Assembly: GCA_963750995.1 (NCBI GenBank)
Contig: CAVVST010000004.1
Span: 372,001-436,000, forward strand
Length of the DNA stretch: 64,000 bases
Direction: 5' to 3'
From: CAVVST01 sp963750995
Lineage (GTDB): Bacteria > Acidobacteriota > Vicinamibacteria > Vicinamibacterales > UBA2999
The translations under genes were made by a program, and so were the position numbers. Position 1 is the first letter of the stretch. Every line of letters begins with the position of its first letter. Below the pieces are notes generated by a model, which worked only from the letters and a program-made list of their open reading frames with translations, made no database searches and was not told the DNA's origin. Of the stretch, positions 42,345 through 50,593 are shown piece by piece.

Positions 42345-43148
42345 CTATGCGGCGTGCTGCGCGAGGTGGCGCGCGAGCAGTTCCTGGGCGAGCGCAACGT
42401 AGGCCGCTGCGCCGCGCGACTTCGCGTCGTACACCACCGCCGGCAACCCGTGGCTCGGGGCTTCGCCGAGCCGCACGTTGCGCGGGATGATCGTCTTGAA
42501 CACTTTTTCCTTGAAGAACTCCCGCACGTCGCGCGCCACGAGCTGTCCCAGGTTCGTCCGGTCGTCGTACATCGTCAGCAGCACGCCTTCGATGTCGAGC
42601 GTCGGGTTGAGGCCGCTGCGGACGCGCCGCATCGTGCCCACGAGATCGGCGAGTCCTTCGAGCGCGAAATACTCGCAGTGAAGCGGGATCAGCACGGCGT
42701 CGGCGGCCACAAGTCCGTTGAGCGTGAGCAGGCCGAGCGAGGGTGGACAGTCGATGAAGATCAGATCGAACCGGGCGCGCAGCGGATCGAGGACGCGACG
42801 CAGGCGATGCTCGCGCTGCAGCATCGAGACAAGCTCGATCTCGGCGCCGGTGAGATTGCGATCGGCGGGGATCAGGGACAGGTTCGGTACCTGCGTCTCG
42901 AGCAGAAACAACGCCGGGTCGGTGTCAGTCAACAGCGCCTCGTAAATCGTCCCGGCCGCGGCGCGCCCGCCTTTCAAACCCACGCCGCTCGTCAGGTTGC
43001 CCTGAGGGTCGATGTCGACGACGAGCACCTGGCGGCCCGCCAACGCGAGCGAGGTGGCGAGATTGATGGCAGTGGTGGTCTTTCCGACGCCACCCTTCTG
43101 GTTGGCCACAGCGACCACGCGACCCGGACGATGTTCGTATTCTGCCAT
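42345..43148 (-). CDS. parA: Chromosome-partitioning ATPase ParA/Soj
   Basis: A 267-residue deviant-Walker ATPase: VANQKGGVGKTTTAINLA, VVDIDPQGNLTSG, and FIDCPPSLGLLTLNGL. It should drive origin segregation with ParB and parS, which lie just upstream. Position next to rsmG and mnmG is the usual chromosomal par locus. Coding begins 153 bases from the end of rsmG's partner site region at 43302. Confidence 0.97.
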   Translation of the reverse strand: MAEYEHRPGRVVAVANQKGGVGKTTTAINLATSLALAGRQVLVVDIDPQGNLTSGVGLKGGRAAAGTIYEALLTDTDPALFLLETQVPNLSLIPADRNLTGAEIELVSMLQREHRLRRVLDPLRARFDLIFIDCPPSLGLLTLNGLVAADAVLIPLHCEYFALEGLADLVGTMRRVRSGLNPTLDIEGVLLTMYDDRTNLGQLVARDVREFFKEKVFKTIIPRNVRLGEAPSHGLPAVVYDAKSRGAAAYVALAQELLARHLAQHAA

Positions 43149-43229
43149 ATGACCTACTACTGCTAATGGTGGTATATGACTCTCTGGGCCCTAAGGGTAG
43201 TACGTGCGAGGATCTTCGTCAAGCGTAAA

Positions 43230-43245
43230 TGTTTCACGTGGAACA
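43230..43245. promoter_or_regulatory. parS site 1
   Basis: TGTTTCACGTGGAACA is an exact match to the consensus bacterial parS centromere site bound by ParB. It lies upstream of parA. Confidence 0.97.
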
Positions 43246-43301
43246 GGGCGAACAAAGAGCGTATGGATAAGGTGCGGGGTGGTGGCGCGCTATGCTGCTC
43301 T

Positions 43302-43319
43302 ACGTTCCACGTGGAACGT
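43302..43319. promoter_or_regulatory. parS site 2
   Basis: ACGTTCCACGTGGAACGT is an 18-base perfect palindrome with the parS core (TTCCACGTGGAA), 72 bases from site 1 and 9 bases from the rsmG stop. The outer bases differ from consensus. Confidence 0.88.
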
Positions 43320-43327
43320 CGTCTCGG

Positions 43328-43984
43328 CTAACGCACGCGCTTCTCGAGCACGACGAGACGGCTACGGAGCGACTCGATCAGTGGATAGGTCGCCTTCCAC
43401 GCCAGCGGCGGCGTGACGCTCTCGGAAGGATCGGAATGGCCTGAGCCGCGAAACAAAAAGACATGTCCGCCTGGCCTCGCGAATGCCTGCAACGTCACCA
43501 GGACACGCGACTCAACTCGTACCGCGCGAATCGTCACGAGGTCGTGCGCCTCGTGCAGGTCCGGCCTGGAAAGCAGTTCCTCGAAGCGCGCGGTGACCAC
43601 GTCGGCGTCCTTCATTCCGAGCACACGCACGGCCTCTCGCAGGAACACAGACTTCCGTGTCTTCGACTCCACCATCAACAGCCGCGCCCTGGGAACCGCG
43701 AGCGCAAGCGGAATCGCGGGCGATCCTCCGCCGCTGCCAAGATCGAGCATGCGCGACGCGTGAGAGGGTATATACCTGGCCGCCACCACCGGTTCGATGA
43801 GCAGGCGATCAAGCGCCTCGGGCGAAATTTCGGACAGCCGAAGCCCCGTCAGGTTGATCTTGCTATTCCAGGTGGCAAGGAGGCGGTAGTAGGCTTCGAG
43901 CTGTTGGGCCAGTTCCGTGGCCAGCGTGACGCCAGCACGCCGGGCGCGCCGCATCAGTCGATCCTGGAACTCTCTATTAGTCAA
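43328..43984 (-). CDS. rsmG: 16S rRNA (guanine527-N7)-methyltransferase RsmG
   Basis: A 218-residue SAM-dependent methyltransferase. YYRLLATWNSKINLTGLR is the family N-terminal motif and MLDLGSGGGSPAIPLALAVP the SAM-binding loop; VESKTRKSVFLREAVRVLG and VTIRAV follow. It modifies G527 of 16S rRNA. Its start overlaps the mnmG stop by 8 bases, so it is coupled. Confidence 0.94.
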   Translation of the reverse strand: MTNREFQDRLMRRARRAGVTLATELAQQLEAYYRLLATWNSKINLTGLRLSEISPEALDRLLIEPVVAARYIPSHASRMLDLGSGGGSPAIPLALAVPRARLLMVESKTRKSVFLREAVRVLGMKDADVVTARFEELLSRPDLHEAHDLVTIRAVRVESRVLVTLQAFARPGGHVFLFRGSGHSDPSESVTPPLAWKATYPLIESLRSRLVVLEKRVR

Positions 43985-45833
43985 TCGTTTGCGGGTATTT
44001 TACGAGGAACGCGCCGAGCACAGCGACTGCCGCGGGGGTTACCCCGGGTATGCGCGATGCCTGGCCGAGCGTCTCGGGGCGAACCTGCGAAAACCGGTGA
44101 ACGACTTCGCGAGACAACCCGGGAACGCGGTCGAACGGGAAACTGTCCGGGATGCGACGCCGCTCTTGCCGACGCATCCGCTCGACGCGTGACTCTTCCT
44201 GGCGCAAGTAACCGGCGTATTTGACGTCGTTCTCGAGACTGGCGATATCGAGCGCACGCGTCGACGATTCGAGGTCCAGCGCAACGTCCCCTCCGTCCAC
44301 CAGCGATTGCAGACGGACCTCGGGCCGGCGCAGCAGGGTGCTCACCGCCACCCGATCGCCTCGCGGCGTTCGGACCATCGTCCGATCCAGCGCTCCGACG
44401 TTCCGGGAATGCCGTTCGCGCCGCGCCTCGAATGCCGACCAGCGCGCTTCATCCACCAATCCGATGGCGCGGGCGCGCGGCGTCAGCCGCAGGTCCGCAT
44501 TGTCGATGCGCAGCAGTAGACGATGTTCGGCTCGCGACGTGAACATGCGATACGGTTCGAGGCATCCGCGCGTGATGAGGTCGTCGACAAGAATCCCGAT
44601 GTAGGCTTCGTCGCGTCCAAGCGTGAAGGGCGGCTCGCGCCGGACTGCACGCGCCGCGTTGATGCCGGCCACGAGTCCCTGCGCCGCGGCTTCCTCGTAT
44701 CCCGATGTCCCGTTGATTTGCCCCGCGAAGAACAACCCGGCGACGCGATGGGTTTCGAGCGTCGATTTCAGCTCCGTCGGCTGCACGAAGTCGTACTCGA
44801 CCGCGTAACCCGGCCTCAGCATCACGGCGTCTTCGAGGCCAGGCATGGCGCGGACGATCTCGTGCTGGACGTCACGCGGCAGCGACATCGAAAACCCGTT
44901 GACGTAGATCTCGTCGACGTCGAGTCCTTCGGGCTCGAGATAGATCTGGTGCCGCTCTCGATCGGGAAACCGCATGATCTTGTCTTCGAGCGACGGACAG
45001 TAGCGCGGGCCGATGCCGTGGATCTGGCCGTTGAACAACGGGCTCTGATCGATATGCCGACGCACCAGCTCGTGAACGCGCGGCGGCGTATGCGTCAACC
45101 AGCAGTTGATCAGGTTTCGCAGCGGCGCGCGTGTCAGGAATGAGAAGGCGCTCGGCTCCGCATCGCCCGCTTCCTCCGCGAAGATCCCGCTGGTCACGGC
45201 GCGATCGAAATCGATGCTGCCGCGATGCAGCCGCGGCGGCGTGCCCGTCTTCAACCGGCCGCACTCGAAGCCGCACGACCGCAACGACTCGGCGAGCGAT
45301 CGCGACGGCGGTTCGCCGTGCCGGCCGGCCGGCCGCTGCTCCAGACCGACATGAATCAGTCCGTTCAGAAACGTACCGGTCGTGATGACCAGTGCACGGC
45401 ACGCGTGGCGTTCGCCGTTCTCCATGACGATGCCGCGGACGTGCCCATGCGCAACGTCGAGGGTCGCCGCTTGCCCGAGGAGCCACGCGATATTCGGCTC
45501 GCGCTCGAGCGCGGCCGTCACCCATGCGGCGTAGCGGCGCTTGTCGGCCTGCGCCCGCGGCGACCACACGGCAGGACCCCGGCTGCGATTCAGCAGCTTG
45601 AACTGGATGCCCGTGGCATCAATCGCCAGCGCCATCAACCCGCCCAGCGCGTCGATCTCTCGCACCAGGTGCCCTTTCGCGGTACCGCCGACAGCCGGAT
45701 TGCAGGGCATGTGCGCGACCGTGTCGCGTGCCAGCGTGCACAGGCCGACGCTGCAGCCGAGCCGCGCGGCGGCGTGCGCCGCTTCGACTCCCGCATGGCC
45801 GGCGCCGATGACGATCACGTCGAACTCGGTCAT
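43977..45833 (-). CDS. mnmG: tRNA uridine-5-carboxymethylaminomethyl enzyme MnmG (GidA)
   Basis: A 618-residue FAD enzyme acting with MnmE on U34 of certain tRNAs. VIVIGAGHAGVEAAHAAARLG is the FAD-binding GxGxxG motif, followed by CNPAVGGTAKGHLVREIDAL, TGTFLNGLIHVG, LKTGTPPRL and GQINGTSGYEEAAAQGLVAG. The C-terminal helical tRNA/MnmE-binding domain ends QASRIPGVTPAAVAVL. The ATG overlaps the mnmE stop (ATGA). Confidence 0.97.
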   Translation of the reverse strand: MTEFDVIVIGAGHAGVEAAHAAARLGCSVGLCTLARDTVAHMPCNPAVGGTAKGHLVREIDALGGLMALAIDATGIQFKLLNRSRGPAVWSPRAQADKRRYAAWVTAALEREPNIAWLLGQAATLDVAHGHVRGIVMENGERHACRALVITTGTFLNGLIHVGLEQRPAGRHGEPPSRSLAESLRSCGFECGRLKTGTPPRLHRGSIDFDRAVTSGIFAEEAGDAEPSAFSFLTRAPLRNLINCWLTHTPPRVHELVRRHIDQSPLFNGQIHGIGPRYCPSLEDKIMRFPDRERHQIYLEPEGLDVDEIYVNGFSMSLPRDVQHEIVRAMPGLEDAVMLRPGYAVEYDFVQPTELKSTLETHRVAGLFFAGQINGTSGYEEAAAQGLVAGINAARAVRREPPFTLGRDEAYIGILVDDLITRGCLEPYRMFTSRAEHRLLLRIDNADLRLTPRARAIGLVDEARWSAFEARRERHSRNVGALDRTMVRTPRGDRVAVSTLLRRPEVRLQSLVDGGDVALDLESSTRALDIASLENDVKYAGYLRQEESRVERMRRQERRRIPDSFPFDRVPGLSREVVHRFSQVRPETLGQASRIPGVTPAAVAVLGAFLVKYPQTID

Positions 45834-47218
45834 TTCCCGATGCAGAAGCGCTCGAAGATGTGCCGCAGCAGGTCGTCGCTCGTGCGCGTCCCGACGACCT
45901 CGTCCAGCTTCGCGCGCGCCGCCTGGAGGTCGGCAAGCACGAACTCCTCCGGCGTCCCGGGCACGGCCGAAGCGTCAGCCGCGGCGGCAAGACTCGCCCG
46001 CGCGTGCTCGAGCAGCGCGATATGCCGCGTGTTGGAAACCGCGGCCGTGTCGCGCAGTGACTCGCGGCCGGTGAGCGCGCAGACGATGGCGCCGCGCAGT
46101 TCTTCGACGCCCGCGCCTGTCTTGGCCGACACCTCGACGATCTCGACGTTCTCGAGCAGGCCGAATCCGGGTCCCACGAATACGGGAACGGTGTTCGTCG
46201 GGGCCGGCCTCAACCGATTCGCAGGGAGATCGCTCTTGTTCGCCACAACGATTCGCGGACGGCCGGCAGTCTGCGCCAGCAGTTCTTCATCCTCGGATCG
46301 GAGTGGCTCGCTGCGGTCCAGCACGACGACGATGAGGTCCGCTACGCCGCGCGCCCGTTCACTGCGCACGACACCTTCCCGTTCCACGGCGTCGTCGGTC
46401 GCGCGCCATCCTGCGGTGTCCACCAGCGTCACCGCGAAACCGTCGATGGCTATGTTTTCAGACACGAGATCCCGGGTCGTGCCCGCGACCGGCGTGACGA
46501 TGGCGCGATCCGCGCCGGCGAGCACGTTGAAGAGGCTCGATTTGCCGACGTTCGGACGCCCGGCGACCACCACCGTCGCCCCTTCGCGGATCAAGCGACC
46601 GGCGCGGGCGCCGGCGAGCAGGTCATCGACGCGCATCGCGACGCCGCGAATCCGTCGTGACACTTCTGACGGTTCGATGAAGTGGTATCCCTCGTCGGGG
46701 AAATCCAGCGACGCCTCGAGGCGCGCGATGAGATCGAACAACTCGCCGTCGATCGCGGCGATGCGCTCCGTCAGCGTGCCCTCGAGCTGATCGAACGCGA
46801 TCCGCACCTGGAGCGGCGTCGCAGCGTTGATTAGATCGGCAACCGCTTCAGCCTGGATCAGATCCCGCTTGCCGTTGAGAAACGCGCGCAGTGTGAACTC
46901 ACCGGGTTCGGCAAGCCGCGCCCCCGCCGCGAGCGCGCTCGCGACAATCGACTGGAGGACGACCGGACTGCCATGGGCGCTGATTTCGACGACGTGCTCG
47001 CCGGTGTAGGAGTGCGGCGCGGGGAAATAGGTCGCGACCACTTCATCGGTCTGGCTTATCCGCGTGAAAGTCGCGTAGCGCGGTGCGAGCGGCCGCGCAC
47101 GATTGAGAATCTGCGCAGCGATTTCCGGGGATGACGAACCGCTGATCCGGACGATACCGATACCCCCGCGTCCTGGCGGCGTCGCGATCGCGACGATCGA
47201 ATCGTCGGTGGCAAACAC
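45830..47218 (-). CDS. mnmE: tRNA modification GTPase MnmE (TrmE)
   Basis: A 462-residue GTPase. The N-terminal folate-binding domain starts SIVAIATPPGRGGIGIVRIS; the G domain has GRPNVGKSSLFN, DTAGWRATDDAVE and NKSDLP; the C-terminal FCIGK carries the conserved Cys. GTG 47218, two bases after the jag stop, is chosen because it gives the family N-terminus; a longer open frame through jag has no similarity. Confidence 0.95.
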   Translation of the reverse strand: MFATDDSIVAIATPPGRGGIGIVRISGSSSPEIAAQILNRARPLAPRYATFTRISQTDEVVATYFPAPHSYTGEHVVEISAHGSPVVLQSIVASALAAGARLAEPGEFTLRAFLNGKRDLIQAEAVADLINAATPLQVRIAFDQLEGTLTERIAAIDGELFDLIARLEASLDFPDEGYHFIEPSEVSRRIRGVAMRVDDLLAGARAGRLIREGATVVVAGRPNVGKSSLFNVLAGADRAIVTPVAGTTRDLVSENIAIDGFAVTLVDTAGWRATDDAVEREGVVRSERARGVADLIVVVLDRSEPLRSEDEELLAQTAGRPRIVVANKSDLPANRLRPAPTNTVPVFVGPGFGLLENVEIVEVSAKTGAGVEELRGAIVCALTGRESLRDTAAVSNTRHIALLEHARASLAAAADASAVPGTPEEFVLADLQAARAKLDEVVGTRTSDDLLRHIFERFCIGK

Positions 47219-47220
47219 CG

Positions 47221-47670
47221 CTATTTCTGCGTGGAGATGATCACCGTTTTCATGAACGCATCGCCGATGCTCTCCGACGTCACGCCGGTATCCTCGGCGA
47301 TCGCCAGGTGGACGATGCGGCGTTCGTAGGGGTTGAGCGGCCCCATCTCCTGCGGCAGACCCGACGACCTCGCCTTCTCGGCCATGTAGCGCGCTATCTG
47401 CTTCAGCTCGAGGTCCTTCTCCTTGCGGAAGCCGTTGCAATCGACGACCACGCGGTTGTCCTCGCCGAGTTGCCGCCGGAACGCGGTGGCGACCAGGTGC
47501 TGCAGCGCCTGGAGTCCTTCTCCGCCGCGGCGGACCAGCACGCCGCCGTCTTCTCCCTCGAGGTTGATTCGGGTCCCCTCAGGCGTCTCTTCCACGCTCG
47601 TCGTCAGCGCCATCCCCATCGCGGCGACGACGTTCTGCAGGAATGCGGTGATGTCGGTAGTCAGTGACAT
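47221..47670 (-). CDS. jag: Jag/KhpB-like RNA-binding protein (KH-R3H)
   Basis: A 149-residue protein: a short KH-II region with GGVLVRRGGEGLQALQHLV and a C-terminal R3H domain (EMGPLNPYERRIVHLAIAED, RxxxH type). It binds RNA; the Jag_N domain of longer homologues is absent. Its place between yidC and mnmE is the conserved one. It begins 16 bases after yidC. Confidence 0.92.
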   Translation of the reverse strand: MSLTTDITAFLQNVVAAMGMALTTSVEETPEGTRINLEGEDGGVLVRRGGEGLQALQHLVATAFRRQLGEDNRVVVDCNGFRKEKDLELKQIARYMAEKARSSGLPQEMGPLNPYERRIVHLAIAEDTGVTSESIGDAFMKTVIISTQK

Positions 47671-47686
47671 AGGCTCGTTCGAGCTC

Positions 47687-49429
47687 CTACGGCCGCTTTT
47701 CGGCGTCAGTCGTGCGGCCGGCGCCGACGTTCTTCAGTCGGCGCTCCGCGGGCGGGCGAACGGGTGATCCCGTAACCGGGCCGATCATCCAGGTCGTGAA
47801 ATACTGCTGGCCGATCGCCCAGAGATTGCTCACGAACCAGTAGATCACCAGGCCGCTCGGCGCCCACAGGAAGAACACCGTGAACATCAGCGGCATGATC
47901 ATCATCACGCGCTGCTGCGCGGGATCCGCGGTCGAAGGCGTGATCTTGGTCTGCCAGAACATGGTGATCGCCATGAGGACCGGGATCACGTAGTACGGGT
48001 CGGGCTGCGACAGATCGGTGATCCATCCGCCGAAGTAGGCGCCGCGCAGCTCGATCGACTGCGACAGCATTGAATAGAACGCCAGCAGCACCGGGAATTG
48101 CAGCAGCATCGGCACGCAGCCGCTCGCCGGGTTCACGCCCTTCTCGCGGTAGAGATTCATGATCTCCGTGTTCATCTTCTGCCGCGCCGGGTCGGTCGTC
48201 TTGAGTCCCGCGTAACGGTCCTGGATCGCCTTCATCTGCGGCTGGACCGCCTGCATCTTCCGCATCGACACCACGCTCTTGTGGCGGAGCGGGAAGATCG
48301 CAATATTGATCAGGATGGTGAGGATCACGATCGCCCACCCGTAGTTGCCGACGAAGCCGTAGATCCACTGCAGCGCGCCGAGCAGCGGCACCGCGAGGAA
48401 GCCGAATATCCCGAAGTTGATTGCGCGGACCAGCTCGGCGTCGACCGACCTCAGCAGATCGAACTGCTTCGGGCCGTAGAAGAAGCGAATGTTCTCGGGC
48501 GCCTTCTGAAAGGTGATGGTTTGCGAGAGCAGCATGCGTTGCGTCTCGTCCGGCCCCGCGATGGGAGTCGACCGAAACTCGACCCGGGCCTGCCCGGGAT
48601 TCAAGGCCGCCGCGAGAAAATAGTGATCGTCGATCCCCGCGAATCGAAAGACCCCTTCATGCACAGGCTGTTCGACGAGATCGTCGCCGGCCACGCGCTC
48701 GACGTCGCCGTCGCGATGATAAATTCCCTGCGGCGGCTGCACGTAATTGCCGGTGAAAAAGCTCCCGCCACTGGCGCGGGCGCCGATGTCTCCGAGCCCC
48801 GGGCCCCACACCACCGACGGGTTGAGCGGCTGCCCGTTGCTCTCCACCGTCGCGGTGAATGTGACCAGGTAGTTGGAAGGGTCGAAGCGAAATTCCTTCC
48901 GCGCCCGCAGCGTCGCGGTCTGGAACTCGAAGACGAGCGTTCCCTCGGCCGTGCGCGCGTCAACACGGTTGGCCGCATCGCCGTTGACCTGATAGATCGC
49001 CGTGTTGAGCTGCTGGGTGAGCTGCGGGTCGTCCACGCGCAGCGAGAACGGCGTCAGTTGATCGGGGGGCAGCGCGGACGGGACGAGATCGAGCGGTTTG
49101 CCCTGGTCGCGGTATTCCTTCAATCGCCAATGGGTAATGCGGCCGCCTCGATTGGTGAGTGTCGCTTCAGTGGTGGCGGTGTCGACGACGATCTCGCGCT
49201 CCCCCGGCTCACCCACGACGACGGCCGCGGCAGGCACCTCAGGGACGGCTGACGGCGCGGCCGTAGCAGGCGGCGGAGCGGTCGGATTGTCCGTCGGTTG
49301 GGAAGGCGAGGGTGACGCCCCGCCTGGCTGCGTTTCCGGCGTCGCCGGAGGCGGCGGCACGAATAACGCCTGGTAACCGTAGAGGACGAGGAACGAAAGA
49401 AAAACTGCGATGAGGACGCGGCGTTCCAT
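47687..49429 (-). CDS. yidC: Membrane protein insertase YidC
   Basis: A 580-residue insertase. One N-terminal membrane span (VLIAVFLSFLVLYGYQALF), a Pro/Thr-rich linker (about 25-70), a large periplasmic domain, then the conserved core: YGWAIVILTILINIAIFPLR, MQAVQPQMKAIQDRYAG, and CVPMLLQFPVLLAFYSML. This two-part form is that of Gram-negative bacteria, supporting an outer membrane. It follows yidD by 5 bases. Confidence 0.96.
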   Translation of the reverse strand: MERRVLIAVFLSFLVLYGYQALFVPPPPATPETQPGGASPSPSQPTDNPTAPPPATAAPSAVPEVPAAAVVVGEPGEREIVVDTATTEATLTNRGGRITHWRLKEYRDQGKPLDLVPSALPPDQLTPFSLRVDDPQLTQQLNTAIYQVNGDAANRVDARTAEGTLVFEFQTATLRARKEFRFDPSNYLVTFTATVESNGQPLNPSVVWGPGLGDIGARASGGSFFTGNYVQPPQGIYHRDGDVERVAGDDLVEQPVHEGVFRFAGIDDHYFLAAALNPGQARVEFRSTPIAGPDETQRMLLSQTITFQKAPENIRFFYGPKQFDLLRSVDAELVRAINFGIFGFLAVPLLGALQWIYGFVGNYGWAIVILTILINIAIFPLRHKSVVSMRKMQAVQPQMKAIQDRYAGLKTTDPARQKMNTEIMNLYREKGVNPASGCVPMLLQFPVLLAFYSMLSQSIELRGAYFGGWITDLSQPDPYYVIPVLMAITMFWQTKITPSTADPAQQRVMMIMPLMFTVFFLWAPSGLVIYWFVSNLWAIGQQYFTTWMIGPVTGSPVRPPAERRLKNVGAGRTTDAEKRP

Positions 49430-49434
49430 CAGGC

Positions 49435-49680
49435 CTACCGGGGAACCGGGTCAACGCCGTGACGGCCGAAGGGGTGGCACCGCGACAGCCGCCGGGCGCC
49501 CAGCCAGAGCCCCCGCCCCGCGCCGTGCAACTCGACGGCTTCCTTCGCGTAGTCCGCACACGAGGGGTAGTATCGACAGCAGCCCGTAAATAGTGGAGAA
49601 ATAACGACCTTATATGCCCTGAGCAGAGCGAGGGCGAGGCGGACGTCGAAACCCCGACGGCTGGCGTGACTGCCGCCCAC
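49435..49680 (-). CDS. yidD: Membrane insertion efficiency factor YidD
   Basis: About 81 residues. LALLRAYKVVISPLFTGCCR and YYPSCADYAKEAVELHG are the family's diagnostic cysteine-rich motif; GRGLWLGARRLSRCHPFGRHGVDPVP ends it (quoted as the RCHPF and GVDPVP motifs). No ATG lies close to the conserved part; GTG 49680 is the best nearby in-frame start, giving about 20 extra residues and a 71-base overlap with rnpA. Confidence 0.85.
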   Translation of the reverse strand: MGGSHASRRGFDVRLALALLRAYKVVISPLFTGCCRYYPSCADYAKEAVELHGAGRGLWLGARRLSRCHPFGRHGVDPVPR

Positions 49681-49996
49681 TCCGTTCGAGAGCGGCGTGG
49701 TAATCGGCTTCGAGACTGGCGAAGGGGGCATCGAGCATTTCCCGGCGCGGCACAATGACGATGTCGAGGCCGGCGGCCATCTTATAGCGCCTGAACACCT
49801 CGCGGGCGAGGCGCTTGGCGCGGTTGCGATCGACCGACGAGCCGATCTTGCGGGTCGCCGCCACTCCCAGCCGCGCCGCCGCGCCATCGTTGGGCAGCAC
49901 GAAGACGGTCATGAATCGTCCGTGCGCCTTGGCTCCGGCGTGATAGATGCGCTCGAACTCTGGCCTGCGGCGGATCCGGTTATCCCTCGTCGGCAA
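49610..49996 (-). CDS. rnpA: Ribonuclease P protein component
   Basis: A 128-residue basic protein that supports the catalytic RNase P RNA in tRNA 5' maturation. RRRPEFERIYHAGAKAHGRF and the signature KIGSSVDRNRAKRLAREVFR (RNR motif) are present. It starts at TTG 49996, inside the end of rpmH (17-base overlap), a common arrangement. A Pro/Arg-rich tail extends past the core. Confidence 0.92.
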   Translation of the reverse strand: MPTRDNRIRRRPEFERIYHAGAKAHGRFMTVFVLPNDGAAARLGVAATRKIGSSVDRNRAKRLAREVFRRYKMAAGLDIVIVPRREMLDAPFASLEADYHAALERSGRQSRQPSGFRRPPRPRSAQGI

Positions 49997-50132
49997 CGGT
50001 CAGCCGCTTGCGACCTTTGGCCCGGCGTCGTTTGAGGACAATTCGACCGTTCTTGGTCGACATCCTGACCCGGAAACCGTGCGTCTTCTTGCGGCGCCGG
50101 GTATTGGGCTGATAGGTGCGCTTGCCTTTCAT
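49980..50132 (-). CDS. rpmH: 50S ribosomal protein L34
   Basis: A 50-residue protein: MKGKRTYQPNTRRRKKTHGF, RVRMSTKNGRIVLKRRRAKG, RKRLTVADEG. The N-terminus has KRTYQP and the HGFRxRM signature of L34. It is the first gene of the minus-strand rpmH-rnpA-yidD-yidC block next to dnaA, the conserved origin layout. Confidence 0.97.
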   Translation of the reverse strand: MKGKRTYQPNTRRRKKTHGFRVRMSTKNGRIVLKRRRAKGRKRLTVADEG

Positions 50133-50202
50133 GCTGAGCCTGCCGTCACTGAGTCTGTCGTCTCTGAACCTGTCGCGCGCGTGTCGCGCGGCGGAATTTT
50201 CA

Positions 50203-50232
50203 ATAGTAGTCGTCGCCTGCGCGAGGTGTCAA
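50203..50232 (-). promoter_or_regulatory. Sigma-70-like promoter for rpmH operon
   Basis: On the minus strand TTGACA (50232-50227) is followed after 18 bases by TACTAT (50208-50203), about 70 bases before the rpmH ATG. The -35 is perfect; the -10 matches four of six. Confidence 0.65.
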
Positions 50233-50380
50233 CGAGACAACCCCAAACCTCGACGCCCAATCCCGCGGAGGTCGGTCGGGTGATGGTGTTTGGGATTTGG
50301 GATTTCCAGTGTTACAGTCGCGGGCTTCCACAGGCGCGCGGAGACCCGGGAGGTCACCCTGCTTCGGTTTCTGCCCCAAG

Positions 50381-50426
50381 ATTTCCACACCTGTGGAAAA
50401 CACTGTGGAAAAGCAGGCTATCCACG
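50381..50426. promoter_or_regulatory. DnaA-box cluster upstream of dnaA
   Basis: ATTTCCACA (50381-50389), TGTGGAAAA (50392-50400), TGTGGAAAA (50404-50412) and CTATCCACG (50418-50426) are near-consensus DnaA boxes at about 12-base spacing. The first two form TTCCACA-CC-TGTGGAA. The rest of the 461-base gap 50133-50593 shows the rpmH promoter and a short GGGATTT repeat (50290-50306), no gene. May serve dnaA autoregulation or the origin. Confidence 0.75.
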
Positions 50427-50593
50427 ACGGGGTGCCGCAGAAAACGTCGTTTCAGGCCACTTTTCGTGGGGCGAAAGTCAGCGATTGCCCGTGTTTATGG
50501 CACTTTTAGCGCGTCGTAATGCAATCCGCGCCTGAAAACGCGGCTTGGCGAGGCGAAGATCGGAATTTACAGGGTTTTTCCCGGCACACCGCC

